The notes: generated by a model not told the origin, from the letters alone. Shown: positions 7,780 through 16,675, counted from the first letter of the stretch. The stretch: 27,689 nucleotides of DNA from Thermohalobaculum sp050330995 (GCA_050330995.1 JBHJHI010000011.1:1-27689), one strand, 5' to 3'. Made by a program: numbers and translations.

Positions 7780-8723
7780 CGTTCCTTCACCCGGTTGAGC
7801 GCCTTCACGTAGATCGAGGCGAGGCCGAAGACGGTGACGAACAGGATGATCGCGTAGGCCGAGGCGTAGCCCGTGCGCCACTTCTCGAACGCCTCGCGCT
7901 TGAGGTTGATCGAGGTCAGTTCCGTGATCGAACCCGGCCCGCCGCCGGTCAGCTGCACGACGAGGTCGAACATCTTGAAGTTCTCGATGCCGCGAAACAG
8001 CACCGCGAGCATCAGGAACGGCAGCACCATCGGCACGGTGATGGTCCAGAACTGGCGCCACTTCGAGGCGCGGTCGCATTCGGCCGCCTCGTAGATCGAG
8101 GTCGGGATCGAGCGCAGCCCGGCGAGGCAGATCAGCATCACGAAGGGCGTCCACATCCAGGTGTCGACGATCACGATCGCCCAGGGCGCGAGGGCCACGT
8201 CGCCGATCATGCTGAAGCTGGTCGGGTCGACGCCGGTGACGAACGAGACCGCGTAGTTGAACAGCCCGATCTGCGGCTGGTACAGGAACGTCCAGAAGTT
8301 GCCGACGACCGCGGGCGACAGCATCATCGGCAGCACGATCACGGTCGTCCAGAAGTTCGAGCCGCGGAACTTCTGGTTGATGAGCCAGGCGAGGGCGAAG
8401 CCGAGCACGACCTGCAGCAGGATGGTCCAGAACAGGAAGTGCGCGGTCGCCTGCATGGTCAGCCAGATGTCGCTGTCGGTCAGGATGCGCTCGTAGTTGC
8501 GCAGACCGAGCCATCTCACCTCGGCGTTCGGACGGTTGGCGCGGAAGTTGGTGAAGCTGAGCCGGATGGTCCAGATCAGCGGGAAGATGTTGACGGCGAG
8601 CAGAAGAAAGATGGTGGGCGCGACGAAGATCCAGGCGATCGCCCGGTCCGAGAGGCCGCGGACCCGCCGCGCCACGGTGCCGGGCGTCGCCCGGGCGACG
8701 CGGTCGATCGCTGTCTCGGCCAT
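7776..8723 (-). CDS. Sugar ABC transporter permease (MalF/UgpA type)
   Basis: This is a 315-residue CUT1 permease, first of the pair. It has six membrane helices, the first at about 29-48 (AWIFVAPTIFLLLAVNIFPL), and the EAA loop YEAAECDRASKWRQFWTITVP in the C-terminal third. The end of the protein (ASIYVKALNRVKER) is typical. I chose ATG 8723 (MAETAID): GAGG lies seven bases upstream, while the ATG at 8759 would add twelve polar residues without a ribosome site. It follows the binding-protein gene after a 118-base gap that contains a hairpin. Its stop overlaps the next start by four bases. Confidence 0.93.
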   Translation of the reverse strand: MAETAIDRVARATPGTVARRVRGLSDRAIAWIFVAPTIFLLLAVNIFPLIWTIRLSFTNFRANRPNAEVRWLGLRNYERILTDSDIWLTMQATAHFLFWTILLQVVLGFALAWLINQKFRGSNFWTTVIVLPMMLSPAVVGNFWTFLYQPQIGLFNYAVSFVTGVDPTSFSMIGDVALAPWAIVIVDTWMWTPFVMLICLAGLRSIPTSIYEAAECDRASKWRQFWTITVPMVLPFLMLAVLFRGIENFKMFDLVVQLTGGGPGSITELTSINLKREAFEKWRTGYASAYAIILFVTVFGLASIYVKALNRVKER

Positions 8724-8801
8724 CGTCGGCCCTCGTCCTTCCTGATCCGCGCCGCGCACGGGTCGGGGGCGTGGCCCGCGATCCGCGCCGTGAAGGGACG
8801 C

Positions 8802-8841
8802 GCCGGCGTCGCGGACCCGGCCCGCGCCGGAGGTCGCCGGC
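8802..8841 (-). promoter_or_regulatory. Hairpin between binding-protein and permease genes
   Basis: GCCGGCG (8802-8808) pairs with CGCCGGC (8835-8841), and nested inside is CGCGG/CCGCG (8810-8814 with 8822-8826). It abuts the stop of the binding-protein gene. Such hairpins often stabilise the upstream mRNA, so that binding protein is made in excess of the membrane parts; that role is inferred. Confidence 0.45.
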
Positions 8842-10170
8842 TCAGAGCTTGCCTTCGTCCTCGAACACCTCGGTCCAGTCCTCGACGAGCGCGTCGAGCG
8901 CTTCCTGCGCCGTGCCTTCGCCGGCGATGACGTAGGAATGGACGCGGTCCTGCATCGAGAGCAGCAGCGAGGCGTAGGCCGGCTCCGCCCAGAAGTCCTT
9001 CACGATCGCCATGCTGTCGAGGAAGGTCCGGGCGTAGGGCTGGCTATCGGCGAAGCCCGGGTCCTCGACCACCGCGCGCAGCGCCGAGTAGCCGCCGAGC
9101 TCCCACCAGCGCTGCTGGATCTCGGGCTGGGCGAACCACGCGATGTATTCGAGCGCGGCGTCGCGGCTGTCGGTATAGGAGACGACCGAGATGCCCTGCC
9201 CGCCGAGCTGGGCGAAGTGCCCGCCGGGACCGGCCGGGTTCGGGAAATAGCCCGACCTGTCGCCGCCGACGTTCGGATCGGCGTGCACGCCGGGCCAGAC
9301 GAAGGCGAAGTTCATCTGCAGCGCGACCTGTCCGGATCTGTAGGCGTCGATGTTCTCGGACATGTACCAGTCCGACGAGCCCGGCGGCGTGCAGCAGTCG
9401 TAGAGTTCCTTGTAGAACTCGAGGCCCTCCACCGCCTCCTCCGAGTTGACGAAGCCGTCCATCTCGTAGGGCTGGTCCGGATTGTCGTACTTGAAGCCGT
9501 AGTTGTAGAGGGCGTTGGTCACGCCCATGGTGATGCCTTCCGAGCCGCGCTCAGTGTAGATCGCGGCACCGTAGACCGTGGTGCCGTCGATCTCGCGGCC
9601 CTGGAAGAACTCGGCGATGTCCTTGAGCTCGGCGAGGGTCTCGGGCACGGCCAGCTCGCGGCCGTACTCTTCCTCGAACACGCTTCGCAGCTCCTCGCGC
9701 TCGAACCAGTCCTTGCGATAGGTCCAGCCGACCACGTCGCCGAAGGCCGGCAGCGCCCAGTAGTTCGGCGTCCCCTTCGGCCATTCGGCGTAGCCGGTGA
9801 CCGTCGCGGGGATGAAGTCCTCCATCGAGATGCCTTCGGCCTCGAAGAAGTCGTTCAGCTTGACGTAGTGTCCCGCTTCGGCGCCGAGCCCGATCCACTG
9901 GCTGTCGCCGATCATCAGGTCGCAGAGTTGGCCGCCCGAGTTCAGCTCGTTGAGCATGCGGTCGGCGAAGTTCGGCCAGGGCACGAACTCGAAGCTCATG
10001 TCGTGGCCCGACTGCGCCTCGAAGTCCTTGGACAGCTCGATCAGCGCGTTGGCCGGGTCCCAGGCCGCCCAGCAGAGCGTCAGATCGTCGGCACGGGCCT
10101 CGCCGACCCCGAGCGCGAGGCCGCTCAGCGACACGAGCGCGCCCGCGGCCGTCAGCGTGGACGTCTTCAT
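8842..10170 (-). CDS. Family 1 extracellular solute-binding protein (CUT1 sugar importer)
   Basis: This 442-residue periplasmic protein captures the substrate for the operon's importer. Residues 1-27 are a Sec signal peptide: MKTST head, a hydrophobic core ALVSLSGLALGV, and ARA before the predicted cut at 27/28. The mature protein starts DDLTLCWAAWDPAN and keeps the family 1 layout: a first lobe with LELSKDFE-like helix and a WALPAFGDVVGWTYRKDWF hinge strand region, then EYIAWFAQPEIQQRWWELGGYSALR near the C-terminus. It is aromatic-rich (many Trp), usual for sugar/polyol binders. ATG 10170 has GGAGGAG seven bases upstream. It is the first gene after the promoter/operator at 10272-10301. Substrate unassigned; glycerol, dihydroxyacetone or a tetritol fits the kinase at the end of the operon. 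Confidence 0.93.
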   Translation of the reverse strand: MKTSTLTAAGALVSLSGLALGVGEARADDLTLCWAAWDPANALIELSKDFEAQSGHDMSFEFVPWPNFADRMLNELNSGGQLCDLMIGDSQWIGLGAEAGHYVKLNDFFEAEGISMEDFIPATVTGYAEWPKGTPNYWALPAFGDVVGWTYRKDWFEREELRSVFEEEYGRELAVPETLAELKDIAEFFQGREIDGTTVYGAAIYTERGSEGITMGVTNALYNYGFKYDNPDQPYEMDGFVNSEEAVEGLEFYKELYDCCTPPGSSDWYMSENIDAYRSGQVALQMNFAFVWPGVHADPNVGGDRSGYFPNPAGPGGHFAQLGGQGISVVSYTDSRDAALEYIAWFAQPEIQQRWWELGGYSALRAVVEDPGFADSQPYARTFLDSMAIVKDFWAEPAYASLLLSMQDRVHSYVIAGEGTAQEALDALVEDWTEVFEDEGKL

Positions 10171-10244
10171 CCGTCGTCTCCTCCCATCGTCGAGGCACGG
10201 GAGAGCCCGCGCCTGCTCGCGGCACGGGGCGTCCGGCGCCGGTT

Positions 10245-10262
10245 CCCGCGTGTCTCCGCGGG
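10245..10262 (-). promoter_or_regulatory. 5'-leader hairpin of the sugar ABC operon
   Basis: CCCGCG (10245-10250) pairs with CGCGGG (10257-10262) across a six-base loop. It would lie within about the first 20 bases of the transcript predicted from the promoter at 10272-10301, and may protect the 5' end. Confidence 0.3.
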
Positions 10263-10271
10263 TTCGCCGAT

Positions 10272-10301
10272 TCTGTACATGAGGAACGTACCTCGTGTCC
10301 A
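10272..10301 (-). promoter_or_regulatory. Promoter with LacI-type operator in its spacer
   Basis: On the minus strand, TGGACA (10301-10296, five of six matches to TTGACA) and TACAGA (10277-10272) are 18 bases apart. The spacer and two bases of the -35 form a 20-base near-palindrome at 10278-10297. It reads CATGAGG-AACGTA-CCTCGTG on the plus strand, symmetric in 16 of 20 positions with a central CG, the usual form of LacI-family operators. Repressor bound here would block RNA polymerase. The predicted transcript start is near 10265, about 95 bases before the binding-protein start. The lacI-type gene ends 32 bases upstream. Confidence 0.65.
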
Positions 10302-10329
10302 GCGCGGAGGCCCGCCCGCCACGCCGCGG

Positions 10330-11367
10330 TCAGGGGAGGTTCTCGCGCAGCACGACCTCGATGCGGATGCGCTCCTGGGCCTCGAAGATCGGCACGCCGT
10401 CGCTCAGCGAGCGCAGCACGCGCACGGCGCTGCGCACGAGATGGCCCACGTTCTGGGTGATGACGGCCGCGATCTCGCGGTTCTCGAGCGCGTGGCGGGC
10501 GACGGGAGTCAGCTCGTGCGCGATCACCTGCAGGGCGTCGAGACGCCCGCTCCGGCGCAGCGCCTCGATCATCGCCTCGTTGCCGGCGCCCATCGAATAG
10601 ACCCCGACGAGCCGCGTGCGCTCGCGCGCGACCGCCTCGACGACGCGGAGCATGCGCTCCGGGTCGTCGTGGGACTCGATCGAGGGCAGCACGGTCAGGT
10701 GACCGAACTCCGCGCCGATCACCGCGTCGAAGCCGAGCCGGCGCTCAAGGCTGTCGCGCGAGCGCATGGAGTTGGTCACGACCATGACCTCGCCGGGCGC
10801 CGTGGCGAAGCGGCCCATCAGCAGCCCCGCGGTTCGTCCGGCAGCCAAGTTATTGATTCCGACGAAATGATCGCGCGTCGAGTTCGGCAGGTCGGAGACG
10901 AATGCGACGACGGCGAGGCCCTCCGCCCTCAGCCGGGCGACGGCGTCGCGGACCTGCGGCGTCTCCGGCGCCATCAGCGCGATGCCGTCGATCCCGCCCC
11001 CGCGGAAGACGTGCAGCCGCCGCACGATCGCGTGCGGGTCGTGGGAAGGCGCCATCGCGATCTCGATCCGCGTGCGCTCGGCCACCTGCGATCGGGCGAC
11101 CTCGCCGAGGGCGGCCTTCAGCGTCCCGACGAACTGGCCCGGCCCCTCGGGCAGCACGAAGGCGAAGCGGTACTGGCGCTGACGGGCGAGGTTGGCCGCG
11201 AAGGTGTCGCGCACGTAGCCGAGCCGCTCGACCGCGGCGCGCACCTTCTCGATCGTGTTCGCCCGGACGCCGGGGCGCGCGTTGAGCACCCGGTCGACCG
11301 TGGCGAGGCTGACGCCGGCCTCCCTCGCGATGTCGTGGACGGTGGGGCGCTGTCTGCTCTTGGTCAT
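10330..11367 (-). CDS. LacI-family transcriptional regulator
   Basis: The 345-residue protein has the LacI layout. The helix-turn-helix is at about 8-28 (PTVHDIAREAGVSLATVDRVLN) and the hinge helix region at about 33-62 (VRANTIEKVRAAVERLGYVRD...ANLAR). A periplasmic-binding-protein-like sensor domain fills about 66-340, with SMGAGNEAMIEALRRSG in the second lobe. It lies directly upstream of the sugar ABC operon on the same strand, 159 bases before the binding-protein start, with an operator-like palindrome between them. It most likely represses that operon and releases when the substrate or a metabolite binds. A related half-site sits upstream of its own start, so self-control is possible. 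The ribosome site at ATG 11367 is weak. LacI identity is certain; the effector is unknown. Confidence 0.93.
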   Translation of the reverse strand: MTKSRQRPTVHDIAREAGVSLATVDRVLNARPGVRANTIEKVRAAVERLGYVRDTFAANLARQRQYRFAFVLPEGPGQFVGTLKAALGEVARSQVAERTRIEIAMAPSHDPHAIVRRLHVFRGGGIDGIALMAPETPQVRDAVARLRAEGLAVVAFVSDLPNSTRDHFVGINNLAAGRTAGLLMGRFATAPGEVMVVTNSMRSRDSLERRLGFDAVIGAEFGHLTVLPSIESHDDPERMLRVVEAVARERTRLVGVYSMGAGNEAMIEALRRSGRLDALQVIAHELTPVARHALENREIAAVITQNVGHLVRSAVRVLRSLSDGVPIFEAQERIRIEVVLRENLP

Positions 11368-11668
11368 CGTCTCGCAGGGCTATGCAGCGTCGTGAGTAAC
11401 GTCAATCAAGCTTTGCGACGGCGGTCGGCCACGACCCGCCGTCGCATCGCCCGCACCCCGATCCGCCGGCCTCGCAGCCCGGCACCGAGCGACGCCCCCG
11501 GTCGTCGGTCTCCTTCCGATCAGGAAAGCCGGGGACCGATCCGCACGGTCCGAGCCGGCGAAGGACCGGCCCGGGCCACGCCGGGTTCACCGCAGGCGCG
11601 GGTCCGGACGGACGGCCATCCCAGGCCGGGCGGACGACGTCCGGTCGCCCGGGACGGGCCCTGCGCGG
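11368..11668. other. Intergenic stretch upstream of the LacI gene, no supported gene
   Basis: About 300 bases between the LacI-type start and the end of the serine hydrolase gene. It holds several short inverted repeats: GGACCG/CGGTCC (11533-11538 with 11546-11551), GCCGG/CCGGC (11554-11558 with 11566-11570), and CGGAC/GTCCG (11631-11635 with 11639-11643). The last is 26 bases past the hydrolase stop and may terminate it. A 62-codon minus-strand frame (11402-11590) has no ribosome site and looks non-coding. Confidence 0.45.
11391..11403. promoter_or_regulatory. Possible LacI half-operator upstream of the lacI-type gene
   Basis: CGTGAGTAACGTC matches the left half and centre of the operator at 10278-10290 (CATGAGGAACGTA) at 10 of 13 positions. 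The right half is not conserved. It lies 24 bases upstream of the regulator start, and TTGATT/TTGACG -35-like sequence overlaps its edge (11400-11409). Weak autoregulation is possible. Confidence 0.3.
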
Positions 11669-12559
11669 TCACAGGACCGAGGCCAGCCGGGCCGCTTCGA
11701 CCTCGGCCGCGGCCTCGCCCGCACCGTCCGCGAAGCAGGCGACGGTGACGGGCCCGGCCCGATCCGGGAAGTGGTAGACCGCGTTGACGCTGAAGGGGCC
11801 GCTGCCCGAATGGCCGATCGCCTCGCCTGCGCCCGCCATCGTGCCGCGCATCAGTCCCAGAGCGTAGCCGTGCCGCGTCCACGGCCGGCCCGGCACGCCG
11901 TCGCCGAGGGCGTGGGTCGCGAGCATGGTAGCGCGCGTCCGGGGATCGAGGAAGTCGCCGGCGAGCGCCTCGTGCAGGAGCGTCGCGGCGTCCGACGCCG
12001 TGCCGATCAGGCAGCCGTGGCTCACCCACGCCGGATCGTAGTGCTTCGCCGCGGGCCAGTGCAGCGCCGCGAACTCCGCGCGCCGCGTCGCGAGGCGGAC
12101 GCTGTCGAGGCCGAGAGGCCGGCTGACCAGATCGGCGACCAGCGTCGAGAACCCGCATCCGGCCCGCTCTTCGAGCAGATCGCGCGCAAGCAGGTAGCCG
12201 ACGTTCGAGTAGGCCCACCCCGTGCCCGGTGCGAAGAGCGGTTCGTCCGGCCGGACGGCCTCCAGCAGCCTCTCGCGGGACCAAGCGTCTTCGCCGCGAC
12301 CCACGGCCTCGTGGTAGGCGGCGAGACGGCCGTAGTCCGGCACGCCGGCGCGATGCTGCAGGAGGAGACGCAGGGTGTAGAGCCGCCCGGCCACGGGTTC
12401 GTCGAGATCGACCCGCCCGTCCTCGGCGAGCCGCAAGGCGCAGAGGGCGATGACGGTCTTCGTGAAGCTCCACCAGGGGAAGAGCGCGTCGCGCTCGCCA
12501 CGACAGCCCCTGCCCCCGTCTCGGTCGATCCAGGCGGTGTGAAAGGATCGCGCCGACAT
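11669..12559 (-). CDS. Serine hydrolase, beta-lactamase / class C penicillin-binding-protein fold
   Basis: The 296-residue protein carries the three active-site marks of the family: SFTK (Ser31, Lys34), YSN (Tyr117, Asn119) and HSG (250-252) in place of KTG. HLLQHRAGVPDY-like sequence (LLLQHRAGVPDYG, 65-77) is the usual 'LLxHxSGxxDY' stretch. No signal peptide is seen, so it is probably cytoplasmic and more likely an esterase, peptidase or amidase than an antibiotic beta-lactamase. I chose ATG 12559: the open frame runs on to 12736, but those 59 residues look non-coding, and a good -35 (TTGACA) lies just upstream. No strong ribosome site precedes it. It stands alone between non-coding stretches, so its partners are unknown. 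Confidence 0.85.
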   Translation of the reverse strand: MSARSFHTAWIDRDGGRGCRGERDALFPWWSFTKTVIALCALRLAEDGRVDLDEPVAGRLYTLRLLLQHRAGVPDYGRLAAYHEAVGRGEDAWSRERLLEAVRPDEPLFAPGTGWAYSNVGYLLARDLLEERAGCGFSTLVADLVSRPLGLDSVRLATRRAEFAALHWPAAKHYDPAWVSHGCLIGTASDAATLLHEALAGDFLDPRTRATMLATHALGDGVPGRPWTRHGYALGLMRGTMAGAGEAIGHSGSGPFSVNAVYHFPDRAGPVTVACFADGAGEAAAEVEAARLASVL

Positions 12560-12565
12560 GCGGGC

Positions 12566-12594
12566 ATCACCGTCGGACCGGACCACGATGTCAA
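12566..12594 (-). promoter_or_regulatory. Candidate promoter giving a leaderless mRNA
   Basis: A perfect TTGACA (minus strand 12594-12589) is followed after 17 bases by GGTGAT (12571-12566, three of six matches to TATAAT). The serine hydrolase ATG begins six bases later. Transcription would start at or beside the A of the ATG, matching the absence of a ribosome site. Confidence 0.4.
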
Positions 12595-13159
12595 TGAGCG
12601 GGAGGGATCGACCCCCGTCGGTCGCCGGCGCCGATCGGGCCGTCCCGCACGGGCCTCGGACCGGCCACGTTCGGGGCCACGCCGGGCGACCATCGTGCCC
12701 ACGGCCGAGGAAGCGCCCGGCGAAGGATGGCGACACCGTCCCTCTGATCAGCGGTCGCCCCTGCCCTAGACGGCATCGCGCCGTTCCAGGGGCAGCACGC
12801 CGATCTCGCGCTCGCGCGCGGCCTGATCGCGGCGACCAGCCGGCAAGCCGCTGCGCCGTGCGGCCGTGGTGGAGAGCGTGCGTCTCGCCTCGACCGGATC
12901 GCGTCCCGGCTCCGTAGTGGTTCGCAGCGTGATCGCCCGAGGGTCGGCGCCGTGGCGGGGGCGGCGCCCGGGTGGGTGCCGCGACACGAGGCGCGGCACG
13001 GGGGGATCGCCTTCCGCCCCCCCGACCGCGACCAAGGCGCTCCGCCGCGCCGAGCCGATCGCCGAGCGCGCGGCCCGACCATCGCGAAGGAAGGCCGATC
13101 GTGCCCGGGCGGCGATCCGTGCGTCACGACCACACGGGACCCACCCTTCTCGGCACGGC
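12595..13159. other. 565-base stretch with no supported gene
   Basis: It lies between the serine hydrolase promoter and the end of the M20D gene. Frames are open because of GC content but lack ribosome sites and domain-like sequence. A short stem CCGTG/CACGG (13117-13121 with 13133-13137), 23 bases past the amidohydrolase stop, could help end operon A. I see nothing else. Confidence 0.45.
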
Positions 13160-14581
13160 TCAGATCGGCGCCGGCACCAGGGGCGGCGTCGCGTCCGCGG
13201 GCAGCGGACAGACGTAAGGCTCGGCCGCGAGACGGCGGGCGTGGTCCGCCTTGGCCGCGGCCACGAGGGCGGGATCGGTCGCGAGCGCGACCGCGACGTC
13301 GGCCATGGCCTTCGCGGCGTGGATCATGCCCTTCTCCGCCGCCGGCGTCTTGCCCTGCGCGGTCGTCTGCCAGGTGTGGAACGGCGTGCCGACGGCGCAG
13401 GTGGCCACGCGCGCCTGCACGAGCGGCACCGCGCGGCTGACGTCGCCGACGTCGGTCGCGCCGTCGCCGCCGAGGCGCGGGCGATCGAGCGGCGCCACGA
13501 AGTCGCAGAGGGCCAGGTCGAGGTCGGTCGCCAGGCCGATGCGGCGGAAGGTGGCGGCGATGTCGTCCGCCGTCAGCGTCGCGCGGATCGCGTGAGCGAA
13601 GGCGCGGTCGTCCTCGTCGAAGGGGACGGGGCCGAGGCGGTCGAGCGCGGCCTGCATCGCCTCCTCGAGCGGGCGGTTGCCCATGAGCGCCGACACGGCG
13701 CTGAAGACGCGCGCCTCGACCGTGGTCTCGGTCATCAGCGCCGCGCCCTCGGCGATCTTGCGCACGCGCGCGACCAGGTGCGCGAGGCCGTCGTTGTCGC
13801 GCGCGCGGACCAGGTGGCGCACGACGGCGCGCGGCTGCACCACGTTCGGCGCCGGCCCGCCCGCGTCGAGGTAGGCGTAGTGGACCCGCGCGTCGTCGGG
13901 CATGTGCTCGCGCATGTAGTTGACGCCGACGCTCATCAGCTCGCAGGCGTCGAGCGCCGAGCGGCCGAGTTCCGGGGCGCCGGCGGCGTGCGCGGCGCGA
14001 CCCGAAAAGGTGAAGTCGAGCCTGGCGTTGGCGAGCGAGCGCGCGTCGTCCACGCCCGTCCAGCTCGCCGGGTGCCAGGTGATCGCGGCGTCCACGTCGG
14101 CGAACAGCCCGTCGCGGACCATGTAGGTCTTGGCCGCGCCCCCCTCCTCGGCCGGGCAACCGTAGTAGCGCACCCGCGCGGCCACGCCGGTCTCGGCGAG
14201 CCAGTCCTTGACGGCCGTCGCCGCCGCGAGCGCCGCGGCGCCGAGCAGGTTGTGCCCGCAGCCGTGCCCCGCGCCGCCCGCCTCGACGGGGTCGGGCTCG
14301 GCCACGCCCGGCTTCTGGCTGAGGCCCGGCAGGGCGTCGTACTCGCCGAGGATCGCGATGACCGGGCCGCCCTCGCCCGCCTCGCCGATCACCGCCGTCG
14401 GGATTCCGGCGGGCGCGCGGGTGACGCGAAACCCCTCGGCCTCCAGCGCGGCGGTGTGCTCGGCCACCGAGCGGTGCTCGGCGTAGAGGAGTTCGGGCGT
14501 GTCGAAGATCCGCTCGGCGAGGGCGACGAAGGCGCCTCGCTTGTCCTCGACCCGGTCCCAGATCACCGCCGCGTTGCGCAT
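13160..14581 (-). CDS. M20D amidohydrolase, AbgB-like
   Basis: This 473-residue zinc or manganese amidohydrolase resembles the B subunit of p-aminobenzoyl-glutamate hydrolase, longer than the 385-residue hippurate-hydrolase type. Marks: GEYDALPGLSQ (79-89), GHGCGHNLLG (105-114) with metal ligands Cys108 and His110, and GCPAEEGGAAKTYMV (141-155) with the catalytic Glu145 and metal ligand Glu146. TFSGRAAHAAG is the dimerisation-domain loop, and FHTWQ near the C-terminus supplies another His. By family it splits an amide bond in N-acyl or aryl-glutamate type substrates in the cytoplasm. ATG 14581 has AAGGA about eight bases upstream. It is the last gene of operon A, 71 bases after the ATPase gene with a hairpin between, so its substrate is probably what that transporter imports. 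No AbgA partner is present. Confidence 0.9.
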   Translation of the reverse strand: MRNAAVIWDRVEDKRGAFVALAERIFDTPELLYAEHRSVAEHTAALEAEGFRVTRAPAGIPTAVIGEAGEGGPVIAILGEYDALPGLSQKPGVAEPDPVEAGGAGHGCGHNLLGAAALAAATAVKDWLAETGVAARVRYYGCPAEEGGAAKTYMVRDGLFADVDAAITWHPASWTGVDDARSLANARLDFTFSGRAAHAAGAPELGRSALDACELMSVGVNYMREHMPDDARVHYAYLDAGGPAPNVVQPRAVVRHLVRARDNDGLAHLVARVRKIAEGAALMTETTVEARVFSAVSALMGNRPLEEAMQAALDRLGPVPFDEDDRAFAHAIRATLTADDIAATFRRIGLATDLDLALCDFVAPLDRPRLGGDGATDVGDVSRAVPLVQARVATCAVGTPFHTWQTTAQGKTPAAEKGMIHAAKAMADVAVALATDPALVAAAKADHARRLAAEPYVCPLPADATPPLVPAPI

Positions 14582-14614
14582 GGCTCGTCCTTCGTGCCGC
14601 CGTTCGGAACCCGT

Positions 14615-14643
14615 CTTGCCGCCTCGGCGGCAGCCTCGGCAAG
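14615..14643 (-). promoter_or_regulatory. Intercistronic hairpin before the AbgB-like gene
   Basis: CTTGCCG (14615-14621) pairs with CGGCAAG (14637-14643). A competing inner stem is TGCCGCC/GGCGGCA with a tiny loop. It fills most of the 71-base gap between the ATPase and amidohydrolase genes and has no U tract. It may lower or protect the last gene's mRNA. Confidence 0.35.
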
Positions 14644-14652
14644 GCGGACGCC

Positions 14653-15695
14653 CTAGCCGGCCTCCGCGGTCGCGGCCGCGCCCGGCCGGTCGGCGCCCGC
14701 CTCGTCGTTCAGGTGGCAGGCCGAGCGACGCCCCGGCGCGATCTCGCGAAGCTCGGGCACCTCGGCACGGCAGCGCGGATGCGCGTGCGGGCAGCGCGGG
14801 TGGAAATGGCAGCCGGGCGGCGGCGCGAGCGGCGAGGGGATCTCGCCCTCGATCGGCTCGAAGCGGCGGCGGCGCTGGTCGAGGCGGGGCACCTCGGACA
14901 GGAGCGCCTCGGTGTAGGGGTGGTTCGGCGCGGAGAACAGCGCCTCGGTCGGCGCGCTCTCGACGATGCGGCCGAGGTACATGATCGCCACCCGATCGGC
15001 GATGTGCTCGACCACCGAGAGATCGTGGCTGATGAAGAGGTACGTCAGATCGAAGCTGTCGCGCAGGTCGAGGAACAGGTTGATGACCTGCGCCTGGATC
15101 GAGACGTCGAGGGCGGCGATCGCCTCGGCGCACACGAGGAAGCGCGGCTTCACCGCAAGCGCGCGGGCGATGCCGATGCGCGCGCGCTGCCCGCCCGAGA
15201 ACTGGTGCGGGTAGCGCCGCTTCAGGCCCGGGTCGAGGCCGACCTGCGTCAGCATCTCGTCCACGTAGTCCGACACCTCGCGTCGCTTGACGAGGCCGTG
15301 CACGAGCGGCGCCTCGCCGACGATGGCGTCCACCTTCTTGCGCGGGTTGAGGCTCGCGAAGGGGTCCTGGAAGATCATCTGCACCGCGAGCGTGGCGCGG
15401 CGGCGCTCGGCCGCGTCCATCGCCGCGACGTCGTGGCCCTCGAACACGACCGAGCCTTCGGTGGGCGCGAGCAGCCCCGCGACTATGCGCCCGAAGGTGG
15501 ACTTGCCGCAGCCCGATTCGCCGACGAGCCCGACCACCTCGCCCGGGCGCACGGCGAGATCCACGCCGTCCACGGCGTGCACCGTCTCCTCGGGCGGGCC
15601 GACGCCGAGACGGTGGGCGATGCGCCCGGCCGTGTCGTGGCTCTTCCTGAAGCGCTTGGCGACGCCGCGCGCCTCCAGGATCGGCGCGGCCTCGC

Positions 15696-15699
<4 letters not shown>
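14653..15699 (-). CDS. Oligo/dipeptide ABC ATPase (OppF/DppF type) with altered Walker B
   Basis: This is a 348-residue peptide-importer ATPase, the F-type partner. Motifs: Walker A GESGCGKS (60-67), Q-loop Gln111 (IFQDPFASLNPR), signature FSGGQ (167-171), H-loop His225. A C-terminal Cys-rich oligopeptide tail follows (CHFHPRCPHAHPRC, 297-310). The Walker B segment reads FLVCAEAIAALD where the family usually has CDE or ADE: Ala191 (GCC, plus-strand 15127-15129) replaces the Mg-binding Asp, while catalytic Glu192 remains. One base change (GCC from GAC) accounts for it. The start overlaps the D-type ATPase stop by four bases. Pairing with a canonical D subunit would leave one weak site in the dimer. 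Confidence 0.9.

Positions 15700-16675
<976 letters not shown>

Noticed and set aside
8938..11748. A 936-codon open frame on the plus strand
   Set aside because: It lies opposite the binding-protein and LacI-type genes. Its arginine/valine/histidine-rich sequence has no domain, and long antisense frames arise from the lack of stop codons in GC-rich DNA.
12560..12736. Upstream extension of the serine hydrolase
   Set aside because: The 59 extra residues look non-coding, and a -35-like TTGACA falls inside them.
12595..13159. Possible remnant gene in the gap (minus frame 12766-13035)
   Set aside because: No ribosome site, no recognisable domain, and codon use is not convincingly coding.
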